Source of the DNA: Gammaproteobacteria bacterium
Lineage (GTDB): Bacteria > Pseudomonadota > Gammaproteobacteria > DSM-16500
Assembly (NCBI GenBank): GCA_021325575.1
Contig: JAJPGW010000011.1
Span: forward strand, 38,569 to 102,568
Direction of reading: 5' to 3'
Length of the DNA stretch: 64,000 nt
Positions 8,560 through 17,160 of the stretch are shown piece after piece. The notes beneath the pieces were generated by a model. The model ran no database searches. It was not told the DNA's origin and saw nothing but the letters and a program-made list of their open reading frames with translations. The position numbers and the translations under genes are program-made. Position 1 is the stretch's first letter. Every line of letters starts with the position of its first letter.

Positions 8560-9447
8560 CTAATGTAATTGTGCGGATCCCGACGAATCATTTTCTTTAA
8601 AAATTCGCATCACATCCACACGATCGAATAAATATTCTTTGTTGCAAAATTCACAAATCACGGCAATGCGTTGTTTTTTATTGAGCTCATCTTCGGCTTC
8701 TTTTTCCCCTAGCATCCGGATCGCATTTTCGCCACGCTCAACGGAACACGTACAGCGAAAACTGACCTTAGCGGGCTCAAAAACTTGCACAGCTTCTTGT
8801 GAATAAAGTCGATGCAAAATAGTATGGTTATCCAGCGTTAAAAGTTCTTCGGGTTTAATGGTATCGGTCAAATGAACAATGTGTTCCCAATCATTATCCC
8901 CGAGCACTGGACTCGATTTTTTGGAACCTTCTCTCGGTAATGGCTGCAATAACATTCCCGCTGCAGTAGTCTCATTTACAGCTAGCCACAAACGCGTCGG
9001 TAATTGTTCGGAGTCGCGAAAATACCCTTCAATCGATTGCGCCAGCGAATTCCCCTGCCAGGCAACAACTCCCTGATAACGTGTAGTCGAAGTATCGGGA
9101 CTAATAATAATAGCTAAAACGCCCCGCTTAAGGGTACTGATAAGATCCTGCTCGCTTAACTCTTTCCACTGGGCAAGACCGCGTACTTCAAACTGGTTGT
9201 TGGATTGCACAATGACTAATTTTAACGGGTCCGGCCCCTGAAATTGCACCGTTAATCGCCCTTTAAATTTGATAATCGCGCTCAACAAAGCCGTCACCAC
9301 CAAAAATTCGCCCATCAAACGGCGTAACGATGGCGGATAATGGTGCTGATTCACAATGGTCAGATACGATTCGGATACCCGAACGATTTCGCCCCTGACA
9401 TTGTTGTTCTCGAAAATAAATCGCTGTATTAAGTCTTTATTATTCAT
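8560..9447 (-). CDS. hslO: Redox-regulated chaperone Hsp33
   Basis: Holdase chaperone that is switched on by oxidation. The redox switch is the C-terminal zinc centre: RCTCS (about residues 232-236) and the later CEFC pair give the four cysteines (CxC and CxxC). The N-terminal domain shows IFENNNVRGEIVRVSES, as in the family. I use the ATG at 9447; the longer frame from 9516 would add 23 residues not found in Hsp33 and would run into the promoter region shared with the divergent Smr gene. Length is then 295, normal for the family. Confidence 0.94.
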   Translation of the reverse strand: MNNKDLIQRFIFENNNVRGEIVRVSESYLTIVNQHHYPPSLRRLMGEFLVVTALLSAIIKFKGRLTVQFQGPDPLKLVIVQSNNQFEVRGLAQWKELSEQDLISTLKRGVLAIIISPDTSTTRYQGVVAWQGNSLAQSIEGYFRDSEQLPTRLWLAVNETTAAGMLLQPLPREGSKKSSPVLGDNDWEHIVHLTDTIKPEELLTLDNHTILHRLYSQEAVQVFEPAKVSFRCTCSVERGENAIRMLGEKEAEDELNKKQRIAVICEFCNKEYLFDRVDVMRIFKENDSSGSAQLH

Positions 9448-9523
9448 AAAGTTGAGATAGTCGTACTCATAAGACCCATAATAGATTAGACTATCAGAAA
9501 CCAGCCCAGTCCACAAAACAAAT

Positions 9524-10030
9524 ATGTCAAAAACAGATGATGAATTTCAGCGTGCCATGCAGGGTGTTAAGCCACTTAAACACTCCAAAATTGTCATTAA
9601 ACCGGCACCCGTTAAGCCAAAAGTAAAGCCTAAAAAAGCCGAAGAACCCGAACTCGACCCTTTTTCTGACTTTGAAAACTTAAATCCAGTCGGCGGCGAT
9701 GATATCTTGGAATACGCAAAATCGGGCGTACAGCATAAAGTGCTTCGCAATTTACGCAATGGAAAATATAATATCGAAGCCACCCTGGATTTACATGGCA
9801 TGACGGTCGAAGAAGCCCGCAAGGCATTGGCCCATTTTTTAAAAAAATGCCGCGAGACAGAAGTCCGTTGTGCGCTTATAATCCATGGAAAAGGCCATTT
9901 TTCAGAAAAACCAATATTAAAAAATAAAGTCAACCATTGGTTACGGCAAACTGAGCAAGTCCTCGCCTTTTGCTCAGCGACAAAATACCAAGGGCGCACC
10001 GGGGCCTTATACGCGCTCTTAAAAGTTTAA
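9524..10030 (+). CDS. Smr-domain protein
   Basis: 168 residues. The C-terminal half is an Smr domain, with the LDLHGMTVEEA motif (about residue 88) and the IIHGKGH loop (about 125), features of small MutS-related proteins with nucleic-acid nicking activity. The N-terminal third is charged and disordered (many Lys and Pro). It resembles the SmrA/YdaL group of stand-alone Smr proteins. It is divergent from hslO and 14 bases upstream of udk, so the two probably share a transcript. Confidence 0.85.
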   Translation: MSKTDDEFQRAMQGVKPLKHSKIVIKPAPVKPKVKPKKAEEPELDPFSDFENLNPVGGDDILEYAKSGVQHKVLRNLRNGKYNIEATLDLHGMTVEEARKALAHFLKKCRETEVRCALIIHGKGHFSEKPILKNKVNHWLRQTEQVLAFCSATKYQGRTGALYALLKV

Positions 10031-10044
10031 AACTGGGAGAATAA

Positions 10045-10692
10045 ATGAAAAAAAATACCATCATCATCGGGATCTCGGGAGCCTCTGCTTCCGGTAAAAG
10101 TTTATTGGCCAATACCATCGTCAAGGAACTCGGTTCAGACCAAGTGGTCGTGATTCCTGAAGATTCTTATTATCGCGATCGCAGTGATCTCCCCTTCGAA
10201 GAACGCGCCAAAATTAACTATGACCATCCCAATGCTTTCGATCATGAATTATTATGCCACCATTTAAAAGAACTCCAGGAAGGACGATCGGTTCAGATCC
10301 CGATTTACAATCATGCACAACATGTCCGTGAAAAAGAAACACGCACCATTGGTCAACACACCATTGTGGTACTCGAAGGTATTTTGTTATTCGCCGAAGC
10401 GGAGCTTCGCGAAATTATGGATATCCGAATTTTTATGGAAACGGCACTGGATATTTGTCTCATCCGTCGCTTAAAACGCGACGTCAAAGAACGCGGACGT
10501 TCTTTGGAAAGTGTTTTGGCGCAATACGAAGAAACCGTTCGCCCTATGTTTTTACAATTTATTGAACCGTCAAAACGCTACGCCGATATTATCGTGCCGC
10601 GCGGGGGCAATAATCGGATTGCGATTGATTTGATTAAAGCGAAAATGCGGGAATTATTGGGGAATCATCAGAAGTCGGCCAATAATGTTTGA
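10045..10692 (+). CDS. udk: Uridine kinase
   Basis: Phosphorylates uridine and cytidine in pyrimidine salvage. The P-loop [11 protein letters not shown] is at residues 9-19, PEDSYYRD follows at about 38, and YDHPNAFD at about 63 is the family's nucleoside-binding block; [23 protein letters not shown] forms the lid region. At 215 residues it is of normal length. GGGAGA (10034-10039) serves as ribosome site. A palindromic repeat follows about 35 bases after the stop and may serve as a 3' hairpin. Confidence 0.93.
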   Translation: MKKNTIIIGISGASASGKSLLANTIVKELGSDQVVVIPEDSYYRDRSDLPFEERAKINYDHPNAFDHELLCHHLKELQEGRSVQIPIYNHAQHVREKETRTIGQHTIVVLEGILLFAEAELREIMDIRIFMETALDICLIRRLKRDVKERGRSLESVLAQYEETVRPMFLQFIEPSKRYADIIVPRGGNNRIAIDLIKAKMRELLGNHQKSANNV

Positions 10693-10725
10693 TGAAAAGG
10701 GAATTTGCGTCAACCTAAAGGAACA

Positions 10726-10757
10726 CGTCATTGCGAGCCCGCAGGCCTCGCAATGAC
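10726..10757. repeat. Short palindromic repeat (GTCATTGCGAG family), copy 1
   Basis: Arms GTCATTGCGAG and CTCGCAATGAC (11 bases, perfect) enclose a short GC-rich centre. The same arms recur at 12479-12518 (half), 49064-49146 and 59884-59954. It lies between udk and the GGDEF-EAL gene, in non-coding DNA, and could form a stem in the udk transcript. Confidence 0.8.
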
Positions 10758-10777
10758 AAGGAAAAAAGGAGTTTTCC

Positions 10778-12469
10778 ATGCGCCTAAAGCAAAAAATTCT
10801 GGCGAGCACCGCTCTCCTTTGGACCGTTTTTCTGATCGCGCTTGCGACGTTTCTTTATTTTTTTCTACCTGCCTTTTATCTCGTTGGCGTAATCATTTTC
10901 GGCATCGCTGTTTATTTCGTCCTATTTTTTTTAATCAATCATTTTTTTATAAAACGCGTTGAATTTCTGAACCTCCAATTTATCCAACACAAAATGTCGC
11001 AACATCTCCAAATCGATTCTAACAACGATGAAATCACCGCAATCGCGTCTCAAATCAATAAAATTATTGATGCCTTTCACGTCGCTGAAGAACGCTTAGC
11101 ACGCCCTATTCCTGAACTCGACACGGATCACATGGCGTTTTTTGAAAAAGAATTAACAATGCACAAAGACCGGCTCGCGCAACTTGCGCATTATGATAAT
11201 TTAACGGCACTCCCGAACCGGATTTTTTTTAATGAAATGCTGAATAAAACGCTAAGTCATGCCAGCCGGCACAATAAAATTCTTGCGATTTTATTTATTG
11301 ATTTAGATCATTTCAGACAAATCAATGATGCGCTCGGTTACAAAGTGGGGAATCAAGTTTTAAAAGACATGGCGAATCGTTTTTCAGCAGTAATACGCAA
11401 CGGGGATATTATCGCGCGCTTAGGCGGTGATGAATTTATTATTTTATTAAACGATATTAATAATCCAAAATTCGCAAGCCCGATTGCGGAAAAAATTCTG
11501 CAAGAATGCGCAAAACCGATTACTGTCGCAGACAATACCTTTCACATGACAGCAAGCATTGGAATTTGTATTTTTCCAAACGACGGAAGCACGCTGGAAG
11601 ATCTGCAAAAACGCGCCGATTTAGCGCTTTATAAAGCAAAACAGGCCGGTGGCGGCGTTTATCAATACTATTCGAAAGAGATGACCTTGGAAGCGCACAA
11701 ACACATTAAACTGAATTCAGCGTTGCGCAAAGCCATACAAAACAAAGAATTCATTCTGCATTATCAACCCAAATTTAATTTAATTACGGGCGCGATTACA
11801 GGTGTTGAAGCACTGGTCCGTTGGATTAATCCTGAAATTGGTTTAGTCAATCCCATCCAATTTATTCCACAAGCCGAAGAATCAGGTGTCATCACCGCGA
11901 TTGGAGAATGGGTCTTGGAGGAAGCCTGCCGTGCCAATAAAGCCTGGCAAGATAAAGGATTGACACCCATTACCATGGCAGTCAATCTGGCCCCCGCGCA
12001 ATTTAATCATCCTGAATTTGTGAATGTAATTAAAAATTGCTTGAGTCAATCCGGTCTTGATCCTGCCTTTCTCGAACTTGAAATTAGCGAAACCACTATG
12101 ATGGATGCCATTCACATCGCTAAGGAAAAATTAGAAGAAATTAAAAAAATTGGCGTGCGGGTTTGCATTGATGATTTTGGTACTGGAAATACTTCGATAA
12201 GCTATTTGAAACAGTTTCCAATCGATGTTTTGAAAATCGATCAGAGTTTTATAAAAGGCATTCCAGGCAATCAAAATGATCTTGCGATTACAAGCGCGAT
12301 TATTGCATTAGCCCATAACCTCGGAATGCAAGTTGTTGCAGAAGGGGTTGAAACCATCGAACAATTGCAATTTTTAGGTGAGCATAATTGTGATTCTGTG
12401 CAGGGATATTATTTCAGTCGTCCACTGCCGGAACAAAAAGTGGTTTTGCAGCTAGAACAAACGGAATAA
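10778..12469 (+). CDS. Membrane-bound GGDEF-EAL protein (cyclic di-GMP turnover)
   Basis: 563 residues: two N-terminal membrane segments (about 7-65), a short linker, a diguanylate cyclase domain and a phosphodiesterase domain. The cyclase active site is intact (ARLGGDEF, about 215-222) and is preceded by RNGD five residues upstream, the inhibitory I-site. The EAL domain keeps its key residues: EAL in VEALVRW, the Asn of AVNLAP, the Glu of LEISET, DDFGTG, the Lys of VLKIDQ and the Glu of VAEGVE. Both halves could therefore be active. No sensory domain is evident, only a short periplasmic turn. It is preceded and followed by palindromic repeats. Confidence 0.92.
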   Translation: MRLKQKILASTALLWTVFLIALATFLYFFLPAFYLVGVIIFGIAVYFVLFFLINHFFIKRVEFLNLQFIQHKMSQHLQIDSNNDEITAIASQINKIIDAFHVAEERLARPIPELDTDHMAFFEKELTMHKDRLAQLAHYDNLTALPNRIFFNEMLNKTLSHASRHNKILAILFIDLDHFRQINDALGYKVGNQVLKDMANRFSAVIRNGDIIARLGGDEFIILLNDINNPKFASPIAEKILQECAKPITVADNTFHMTASIGICIFPNDGSTLEDLQKRADLALYKAKQAGGGVYQYYSKEMTLEAHKHIKLNSALRKAIQNKEFILHYQPKFNLITGAITGVEALVRWINPEIGLVNPIQFIPQAEESGVITAIGEWVLEEACRANKAWQDKGLTPITMAVNLAPAQFNHPEFVNVIKNCLSQSGLDPAFLELEISETTMMDAIHIAKEKLEEIKKIGVRVCIDDFGTGNTSISYLKQFPIDVLKIDQSFIKGIPGNQNDLAITSAIIALAHNLGMQVVAEGVETIEQLQFLGEHNCDSVQGYYFSRPLPEQKVVLQLEQTE

Positions 12470-12478
12470 ACAATTTTC

Positions 12479-12518
12479 TTGAGATTGCTTCGCCGTCTAC
12501 GACGGCTCGCAATGACGG
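12479..12518. repeat. Half copy of the GTCATTGCGAG palindromic repeat, copy 2
   Basis: GAGATTGCTTCG...CTCGCAATGACG corresponds to the right half of the longer copies at 49064 and 59884, with a small internal hairpin GCCGTC-TAC-GACGGC. It starts ten bases behind the GGDEF-EAL stop codon and may work as a transcript end. Confidence 0.75.
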
Positions 12519-12544
12519 GAACATTATTACATGAGGACAGTATT

Positions 12545-12700
12545 ATGACGCTTTTGATTTTTGTTTTTTTATTGCTGGCGGTCATTTTTGCTTGGATAGG
12601 CAAACAAAAACCGGCCAATTATCTTTATATTATCACGATGATTTTAGCCGTCGTTTGGTTTTTACATCACATTACGACGCCGCTTTCATTGCAGCTATAG
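12545..12700 (+). CDS. DUF5993 small membrane protein, DsbB partner gene
   Basis: 51 residues with two membrane segments (about 2-18 and 26-44) joined by a short polar loop GKQKPANY, ending in HHITTPLSLQL. This is the pattern of DUF5993 proteins, which are typically encoded next to short DsbB proteins, as here (dsbB starts 9 bases downstream). The ATG at 12545 follows GAGGACAG; a longer frame from 12479 would translate the repeat element and is not credible. Its molecular role is unknown; context suggests assisting disulfide-bond formation. Confidence 0.7.
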   Translation: MTLLIFVFLLLAVIFAWIGKQKPANYLYIITMILAVVWFLHHITTPLSLQL

Positions 12701-12709
12701 GAGATCTTC

Positions 12710-13261
12710 ATGCTGAGCATTAAAAAAATTGAAAAGATTTGTGTGATGTTGCAATTGTCAGGAATTATGCTGCTGTTATTTCTGGCTTTCTTTTTTGAGA
12801 TAGTGATGAATGAATTGCCCTGCCCGCTTTGTATTTTACAGCGCATTGGATTTTTGGCGACAGCGTTTGGTTTTTTAATGAATTTACGATTTGGCTTGCG
12901 GCCTAGCCATTATGCAATGGCATTGATTGGCGCATTATTTACGAGTTTTGTTGCCTTGCGACAAATTGCACTGCATGTGGTGCCAGGAACGGGTACCTAT
13001 GGTCAACCCGTTTTAGGAATGCACCTTTATTCGTGGTCATTTGTGTTTTCGATGATAACGATTGTTGTGACAACGATCATGATGGGAGTTGATCGACAAT
13101 ATCAAAATGGCAACTCGAACGGCACCAATGGAAATTCCAAATGGCTGACGCACGTGTTTTTTGCGATTGTGGTATTTCTCATTGCATCGAATATGATTTC
13201 CGTTTTCATGTTATGCGGGCCGCATGAATGTCCGGATAATCCGGTGCAGTATCATTATTAA
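12710..13261 (+). CDS. dsbB: Disulfide bond formation protein B family
   Basis: Inner-membrane quinone reductase that re-oxidises a DsbA-type thiol oxidase. The quinone-side pair is CPLC (C38 and C41) in PCPLCILQRIG after the first membrane segment; four membrane segments follow. The second cysteine pair, C169 and C174 in MLCGPHECPDNP, lies at the extreme C-terminus after the last segment rather than in the middle periplasmic loop as in E. coli DsbB. The AGGAGAT ribosome site precedes the ATG. It forms a pair with the DUF5993 gene. The last four bases overlap the convergent large gene. Confidence 0.85.
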   Translation: MLSIKKIEKICVMLQLSGIMLLLFLAFFFEIVMNELPCPLCILQRIGFLATAFGFLMNLRFGLRPSHYAMALIGALFTSFVALRQIALHVVPGTGTYGQPVLGMHLYSWSFVFSMITIVVTTIMMGVDRQYQNGNSNGTNGNSKWLTHVFFAIVVFLIASNMISVFMLCGPHECPDNPVQYHY

Positions 13262-16200
13262 GGAGCCCTAGCACTGCCCGGAGAAATATCTTCACCCTCT
13301 ACCTGGTCTTCGACGACAACAGCATCTTGCCCATTGGCACCGGGTTCGGGTTCTGGACTTTTTTGATGAGATTTCAATAAGGCCAGACTGATTTTTGCGT
13401 TAAAATGACCAGGACCATCGTAGTCAAGAACGCGAATACCTCTCAAACTAATCTCACTAATCTCTGATGTCTTTAAGCGAACCAATAAAAATTGCTCTGA
13501 AGCATCTGTTCGTGCAGAAAACATATCAAATTGGGGAATAATTTGATGAAGAGTAGTTATTGCTGAATAGTGCCGAAAATCAAATGCCTCGGATGTTAAT
13601 CCAGAAAGGGGAGGATTTTTATATTCTCCTGCTTGAGGAAGAATGGTTTGTTTTGGGGGCGTTACTTTTCTCTCTACAGGCGATGATGTTTCTCCATTTA
13701 ATAGACCAGGGATCCTGAGCATACGCACTGTCGAATCGGTTACAGGTTGTGCACTCACTGGTTTGCCTTGGATTTGTGATGGTGATGGTTGCATTCCATT
13801 GGCTGGGCCAAATGCTAAATAGGTTGGTCCACGAGGAATACCATCATTTGCGACCAGCGGTCGATTGAGCACTGCGCCTTCAATTGGAAATAGTCCGGGA
13901 TTAGGGATTCCTTCTGGTGAAGGAATTAATTGGCCATTTTGTTTTTTGGCTTCAGCTTTTTTCGCTTCTTCCGCACTAACCTTAACTGCTTTAGCTACAT
14001 TACCATCATCAATAATTTGATCTAATACTGCATTCTTTTCTAGTTGTGCTTTTTTATGTTCTTCAGCAACAAAAAGAATTTCTTGAGCTTCCTGTTTTCG
14101 ACGAAGTTCTTCAGCACGCTGCTTATCTGCTTCCAATTTTTTGCGGTTTTCTTCTGCGCGCACTTTTTCTTCAAGTGCTTTTTGGCGTTCTTCTTCTGCT
14201 TTGCGACGGCGCTCTTCTGCTTCGGCTTTGCGGGCAGATTCTAATCTTTCAGCCTCTTCCCATTCTCGTCGCAAAGCTGCCTGTCGCTCTGCTTCTCTTA
14301 ATTCTCGTTGCTTTTCTCGTTCACGTTCCAATCGCGCTTTTTCTTCTTGCTGTTTTTTTAGTTCTTCTGGGTTCTGTTGTGGCGCTGGTTGTTTTTTTGG
14401 TTTTCCATTTCTGGATTTTGATTTTGGCTGAGCTTGTACGGGAGATTGTTTGCCATTTTTATTATTTCCTGATTTTGATTTTTTCGGACCCTGAACGTCC
14501 AATGCCTCATCAATTCGATCAGCCATTACATTCGATGCATCCGCAGGAATCTCGCCATCGGGATGACTATCAACTAACGATTTAGCCTGGGCTACGAGCG
14601 CTCTCAGTGCAGGAGAGTTTTTATCTAATGCTGCAACCTGATCTTTTTCTTCACCATTACCATGTGGGGCTTTCTTTTTTTGTTTTTTTCGTCTAGCCGG
14701 TTGGCTTTTAGACTCTTCTGCGGGTTTTTCTGATAACGGATGATTAATCATATAATAATAAGCATCAACCACTGTTATGCCAACTTTGCTCTTTTTAAGA
14801 GAGATACATCTAATATTACTCTCTTTGTTGTCTAATTTAGCTCGCTCCTGCTCTGGCAAACCTGTTACAACTAATCTCAATAAGTCATCATGCAATTCAG
14901 CGGGATGGAACTGACAAGTTAACTCAAATTTTTCTTTTAAATATTCTTTAATCGTGTCCACTAAAATATTTGAATTATCACAAACTGGCAGACGCTGCTT
15001 AATAATAACTTTTGTAGGATAACCCTGCGCCTTCATTTCCGATTCGAGTAATCCACGTGTGAACCAAATATTTTTCGCCATATCAATAACCAAAGTGGTT
15101 TCCTTGGCATTTTCAGATGATTCCAACTTGTATGGCATAGTGTATTTATGAGCTGCAAAACGAATCCATTTAACCCGAGCTCTTGGATCCTGCTTCGCTT
15201 CCTGCTGATTTTCTTCTGTATTAATCGGTTTCTGAAGAATTAATCCATCAGGAATATAATCTGGGTCCCTTTGACCTGCTCTTATTTTCGCTAAATCATC
15301 CAAAACTTCTTTGGCAGGAACATAAAGAAATTTCTTTGGGCCAATAGTAAATTCAATCTTTCTATTAGCAGCTAGATTATCTCTAAGCTCATCTTTTTTC
15401 ATGATCTTAAGAATTCTCTGGCCATTATAAGTGGCAACAATTGTTATGACCCTTGCTGTATTAGTCAGCGCAAGATCTTGGTTTTGCAGTACCGCCGGTT
15501 TTCTTCCAATGATTAAAACATGAGGGAAATAGCTACTATCTGCACCGTGACCCTTCCTTACCACTTCTAAAGCATTCTGGACTTCATCAATAGTAACTTC
15601 GACTTGTTCTTTCTTTTCGGCATGGGGAAAGCTAAAATTTTGTTTGGTTGCTGCATGGTGTTTCAATTGTTCTTTCGTTATCACGCCACTACAAATGGTC
15701 TCGCCATTATCCAGCAAAGTAATAAATACCGCATTATTAGGAGAAGTAACGGTATTTTTTTCATCGGAGTTACCTTGATTTTGAAGAGCTTGATTTGAAA
15801 AGAATTCGGCATATTTGAGCACTTCATTCGATAATTTATCTTTTGCTGAAGCGACGCCCTGTTTTTTATCAGCGGCATTTGGTAATGCCAATGGTTCCAT
15901 GAACATACTCGCTTGAGAACGATTAGGATCATTGCGAACCGTAACTCGCTCAGGAAGGGATGGATCGCAAGTCATTGGCGGCAATGCCGTTAGAAGTCGC
16001 TTATGAGTTTCCATTGCATCAGGCGCTTTCAATTCTGCCCACAATTTTTCTGTATTATCACGACTTGGAAAATAACGATCTTGTTTTACATCTGGCACAA
16101 CTGTAAAAATCTCTCGTTGTTGATGACATTCTTTAATGAAATCAGTTGGAATAATCGCGACACATTTCTGAGGCAAATAGGCAGCATAAAACGGTTTTTG

Positions 16201-17088
16201 CATCAACGTGTCAAAGTCTGTCTTATCTTTGAAAACACAGAGGGCTTGAACGACCAAATTTGAAAGGAGACAGGGGAATTTCATAATCCTTAAATTAAAT
16301 AAAGTATTGAGCTCAATAAATTGGCCATCATTTTCTAGTTCTATACCTGCATCTCGAAAGGCGGCTAACATTCCAGCACGCAAATTAAATTTCACGAAAC
16401 CTCGATTAGGATTGGATGAATTAGTTGGAACAAAAGAAAAATCAAGCGCTACGCCTGGCGGTGTGTCCGCTGCCAAAATTTGAATTTTTGGATATAACTT
16501 CAAACAGGTATCAAAATTATCAAATAAAATACCATCCGATGCTAAGACTAAAAGTTTGGTTTTTTGTTGAAGTGTTTTTTTTATTTTTTCTTGAACAATA
16601 TGATTTGGATAGCAAACAACATTTCCTTTGCCATCGCGACTTGCCATTTTTTTAATGGTTCCTTGCTCAGCATCAATGACAAATCCAATAATAGGATCAG
16701 CATGAGCTAATAATTCTTGCTGGCTAATCTTTCCTCTATATATTTTATCATTTATTTTAATGAGGACTTCAACGCGATCTTTTAGTTCCGCAGGCGCTTC
16801 AGATACTGTTCCTGGATTTTGCGCGGGCGCTGGAGTAATGCTTAATCTTGCTTGAAAATCATCAAAACTCATCGGGGGAAGTTGTACGGACTGTCCGTCA
16901 TTCATCTGAACAACAAATCCTCCTCTTTTAGATCCTTCCGAAAAAAAAGCATTAATACGCTCAAGTTCAGTGAGAGACATATTATTCCAATCTCCGCGCA
17001 TTGCACCACTAGGCAGAGCATCTGATTTTGCGTCAACACCATTGCTTGGTTGGCCATTATTTTGCTTTGGACCTTCTTGTCTTTGCAT
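13258..17088 (-). CDS. Large repeat and coiled-coil protein, candidate Dot/Icm effector
   Basis: 1276 residues, no recognised family. Three diverged copies of an 80-90 residue module can be aligned by eye: about 106-190 (VEVLIKINDKIYRGKISQQE), about 451-540 (ITLLDNGETICSGVITKEQ) and about 546-625 (IVATYNGQRILKIMKKDE); a shorter related piece lies near 58-83. Residues about 770-905 are Lys/Pro/Gln-rich and disordered. About 905-1015 is a strongly charged Glu/Arg/Lys coiled coil. The C-terminus, VEDQVEGEDISPGSARAP, is an acidic block followed by small residues, like the E-block secretion signal of Legionella effectors. It lies 72 bases behind the HAD-like gene and probably shares its promoter. 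Effector status is inferred. Confidence 0.6.
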   Translation of the reverse strand: MQRQEGPKQNNGQPSNGVDAKSDALPSGAMRGDWNNMSLTELERINAFFSEGSKRGGFVVQMNDGQSVQLPPMSFDDFQARLSITPAPAQNPGTVSEAPAELKDRVEVLIKINDKIYRGKISQQELLAHADPIIGFVIDAEQGTIKKMASRDGKGNVVCYPNHIVQEKIKKTLQQKTKLLVLASDGILFDNFDTCLKLYPKIQILAADTPPGVALDFSFVPTNSSNPNRGFVKFNLRAGMLAAFRDAGIELENDGQFIELNTLFNLRIMKFPCLLSNLVVQALCVFKDKTDFDTLMQKPFYAAYLPQKCVAIIPTDFIKECHQQREIFTVVPDVKQDRYFPSRDNTEKLWAELKAPDAMETHKRLLTALPPMTCDPSLPERVTVRNDPNRSQASMFMEPLALPNAADKKQGVASAKDKLSNEVLKYAEFFSNQALQNQGNSDEKNTVTSPNNAVFITLLDNGETICSGVITKEQLKHHAATKQNFSFPHAEKKEQVEVTIDEVQNALEVVRKGHGADSSYFPHVLIIGRKPAVLQNQDLALTNTARVITIVATYNGQRILKIMKKDELRDNLAANRKIEFTIGPKKFLYVPAKEVLDDLAKIRAGQRDPDYIPDGLILQKPINTEENQQEAKQDPRARVKWIRFAAHKYTMPYKLESSENAKETTLVIDMAKNIWFTRGLLESEMKAQGYPTKVIIKQRLPVCDNSNILVDTIKEYLKEKFELTCQFHPAELHDDLLRLVVTGLPEQERAKLDNKESNIRCISLKKSKVGITVVDAYYYMINHPLSEKPAEESKSQPARRKKQKKKAPHGNGEEKDQVAALDKNSPALRALVAQAKSLVDSHPDGEIPADASNVMADRIDEALDVQGPKKSKSGNNKNGKQSPVQAQPKSKSRNGKPKKQPAPQQNPEELKKQQEEKARLEREREKQRELREAERQAALRREWEEAERLESARKAEAEERRRKAEEERQKALEEKVRAEENRKKLEADKQRAEELRRKQEAQEILFVAEEHKKAQLEKNAVLDQIIDDGNVAKAVKVSAEEAKKAEAKKQNGQLIPSPEGIPNPGLFPIEGAVLNRPLVANDGIPRGPTYLAFGPANGMQPSPSQIQGKPVSAQPVTDSTVRMLRIPGLLNGETSSPVERKVTPPKQTILPQAGEYKNPPLSGLTSEAFDFRHYSAITTLHQIIPQFDMFSARTDASEQFLLVRLKTSEISEISLRGIRVLDYDGPGHFNAKISLALLKSHQKSPEPEPGANGQDAVVVEDQVEGEDISPGSARAP

Positions 17089-17160
17089 AACGTTTTATCC
17101 AGTTTTAATGAATTTGTGATAGCTGATGTTTATCCCGACCTGATGTGCTAATTTTTGTAT

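Noticed and set aside
10705..10962. Short plus-strand frame at the start of the GGDEF-EAL gene
   Set aside because: It crosses a palindromic repeat and overlaps the well-supported GGDEF-EAL gene in another frame.
14046..14585. Long plus-strand open frame with Leu/Phe-rich translation
   Set aside because: It is antisense to the Glu/Lys/Arg-rich coiled coil of the 1276-residue protein; GAA/AAG codons read backwards give Leu and Phe. It has no ribosome site and no context.
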